Source of the DNA: Campylobacter coli 76339
GTDB taxonomy: Bacteria; Campylobacterota; Campylobacteria; Campylobacterales; Campylobacteraceae
Reading direction: 5' to 3'
Assembly: GCA_000470055.1 (NCBI GenBank)
Contig: HG326877.1
Coordinates: 608,735 to 672,734 of the forward strand
DNA length: 64,000 bases
Every line of letters begins with the position of its first letter. The first letter of the stretch is position 1. The notes beneath the pieces were generated by a model. That model made no database searches. It had not been told where the DNA came from and saw only the letters and a list, made by a program, of their open reading frames with translations. The position numbers were made by a program, and so were the translations under genes. Shown here piece after piece: positions 63,000 to 64,000 of the stretch.

Positions 63000-64000
63000 A
63001 AAGATTGGCGATACACTTATTTGGTCATTTAAGAACATATGAGATGACATATCAAAGTTTCCAAGATTATATTATAAATCCTAATGCTGAAGATGGATGG
63101 AAAATTGATATTTTTATTCACACTTGGGATGTTTTAAGTTCTTCGGTAGGAAGTTGGCATAGGGGTAAGTATGAATTTAATGAAAGAAAAATAACAAACA
63201 TGGATATTGAAAAACTTCATCAAATATATCATCCAAAAAAAATAAGTATCGAAACATTGGAAGAGGATTATGGTTTGGATATAACTGTTAGACGGGTAAA
63301 TGAGCTTAGAAAGGAATATGAAAGACAAAATAATATTAATTATGATTATATGCTTTTTACTAGGCCAGATATTATTTTTTTTAAAGAATTTAGATTGTCT
63401 TACTATTTAGGTTTATATTCGAGAAATCCATTAAAAAAGATTGGATTGCCAGAGAAATTTGTTATGTGCGCCTCTCGAATTTTAGAGAGATTTCCGTTAT
63501 ATGATCCAAGATGGACTCCAGCAAATGATATTTTGTGGTTTGCAAAAACAAGTAATTCTTGCGTTCCAAATGCTGAAAATAAAGATAAAATGAAAATTTA
63601 TTTAAAATATCGTATAGGTATAGAATGTGATATTAAAAGGCCTTTTGGGTTTGAGTGCATCCAAGAAAAACAGGATGAAAATAAAAAGCCAACTTTGTAT
63701 TTTCTACAAAATACGGCCAAATTCCGTATTCAAAACCAACTTTCCTATAAACTAGGACAAGCTATGATGGTAAATTCTAAATCTTTACTAGGTTATATAA
63801 GAATGCCTTTTGTATTATCTTATATAAAAGACAAACATAAACAAGAGCAAAAAATCTATCAAGAAAAAATAAAAAAAGATCCATCTTTAAAACTACCTCC
63901 TTTGGAAGACTATCCTGATTATAAAGAAGCTCTGAAAGAAAAAGAATGTTTAACTTATAGATTAGGCGAAGCTTTAGTAAAAGCTGATAAAACTTGGCGC
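62996..64000 (+). CDS. Capsule glycosyltransferase-like protein with SYKLG tail, 3' end outside window
   Basis: Open from ATG 62996 to the window edge (335 codons without a stop). The N-terminal part, MKRLAIHLFGHLRTYEMTYQ then IDIFIHTWDV and YMLFTRPDIIFF, matches an uncharacterised family common in Campylobacter capsule loci and thought to be glycosyltransferases. From 63716 it is nearly identical in DNA to the cst-I tail (AKFRIQNQLSYKLGQAMMVN) and reaches LTYRLGEALVKADKTWR at the edge. ATGA overlap with the HAD gene. Confidence 0.82.
   Translation, partial: MKRLAIHLFGHLRTYEMTYQSFQDYIINPNAEDGWKIDIFIHTWDVLSSSVGSWHRGKYEFNERKITNMDIEKLHQIYHPKKISIETLEEDYGLDITVRRVNELRKEYERQNNINYDYMLFTRPDIIFFKEFRLSYYLGLYSRNPLKKIGLPEKFVMCASRILERFPLYDPRWTPANDILWFAKTSNSCVPNAENKDKMKIYLKYRIGIECDIKRPFGFECIQEKQDENKKPTLYFLQNTAKFRIQNQLSYKLGQAMMVNSKSLLGYIRMPFVLSYIKDKHKQEQKIYQEKIKKDPSLKLPPLEDYPDYKEALKEKECLTYRLGEALVKADKTWR
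63716..63967 (+). repeat. Shared DNA block, copy 2 (SYKLG module of the last gene)
   Basis: Counterpart of 52537-52788. The homology begins sharply at GCCAAATTCCG and fades after ATTAGG, where the tails diverge (CAAACTTTA versus CGAAGCTTT). Confidence 0.9.

Noticed and set aside
1-64000. CRISPR array, rRNA, tRNA or prophage
   Set aside because: No regularly spaced repeats were noticed, no rRNA or tRNA cloverleaf sequence was recognised in the gaps, and no phage structural genes are present.

Overview
The window is about 64 kb of AT-rich epsilonproteobacterial chromosome. Gene content and order match the Campylobacter jejuni/coli group (reference order Cj1496c to Cj1443c, inverted here, recalled from memory). 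CadF is 326 residues and carries an extra segment just before the OmpA-like domain, the form I associate with C. coli, and CarA and other proteins look near to but not identical with C. jejuni. C. coli is therefore the best guess, not a proven one.

Layout. 1-2833: end of a MotE/FlgX-like gene, a DUF507 gene, carA and a TauE/SafE-like membrane protein. 2834-4715: two-component pair corresponding to BumS/BumR. 4843-14660: ccoNOQP cbb3 oxidase, then small membrane proteins, a FixH-like protein and AddB/AddA, nearly all overlapping or abutting. 14809-17362: rplM-rpsI, cadF and a HAD phosphatase. 17465-26658: pyruvate oxidoreductase and the competence genes ctsR-D-P-X-E-F. 26655-34361 (minus): a TSUP permease, a TIGR02757 protein, flgK-flgN-flgM-flgJ-flgI, an RsmD-like methylase and two unknowns, with a clear sigma54 site before flgI and a sigma28 site before flgM. 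34443-41457: thiL, truD, rimO, tilS, an EI24 protein, dUTPase, an unknown and a YhbP-like gene. A 354-bp gap after truD holds only a decayed fragment.

41527-64000 is the capsule locus. kpsM-T-E-D-F supply export and KpsF. Next come a GT7C-like glycosyltransferase and a GT2/CDP-glycerol transferase fusion, then prfB, a housekeeping gene that I recall lying between truD and rimO in the reference. A Cst-I type GT42 sialyltransferase homologue follows, then three GT2-headed genes sharing blocks of identical DNA. A tightly overlapping run follows: CMP-sugar synthetase-like, HpcH/HpaI aldolase (frameshifted), D-2-hydroxyacid dehydrogenase, NAD-dependent epimerase, cyclase/formamidase-like, YhcH/NanQ-like anomerase, HAD phosphatase, and an unfinished glycosyltransferase-like gene at the window edge.

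The most notable features are in the capsule locus. (1) A C-terminal module with a repeated SYKLG/SYRLG motif is attached to catalytically different enzymes and is shared at DNA level, so it acts as a recombination joint or common targeting tail. (2) A tandem mosaic of GT2 genes has identical ends and diverged middles. (3) A gene set could make and CMP-activate an unusual 2-keto-3-deoxy (ulosonic) acid, next to a GT42 transferase that uses CMP-sugars. Frameshifts at or near poly-A tracts affect several of these genes.
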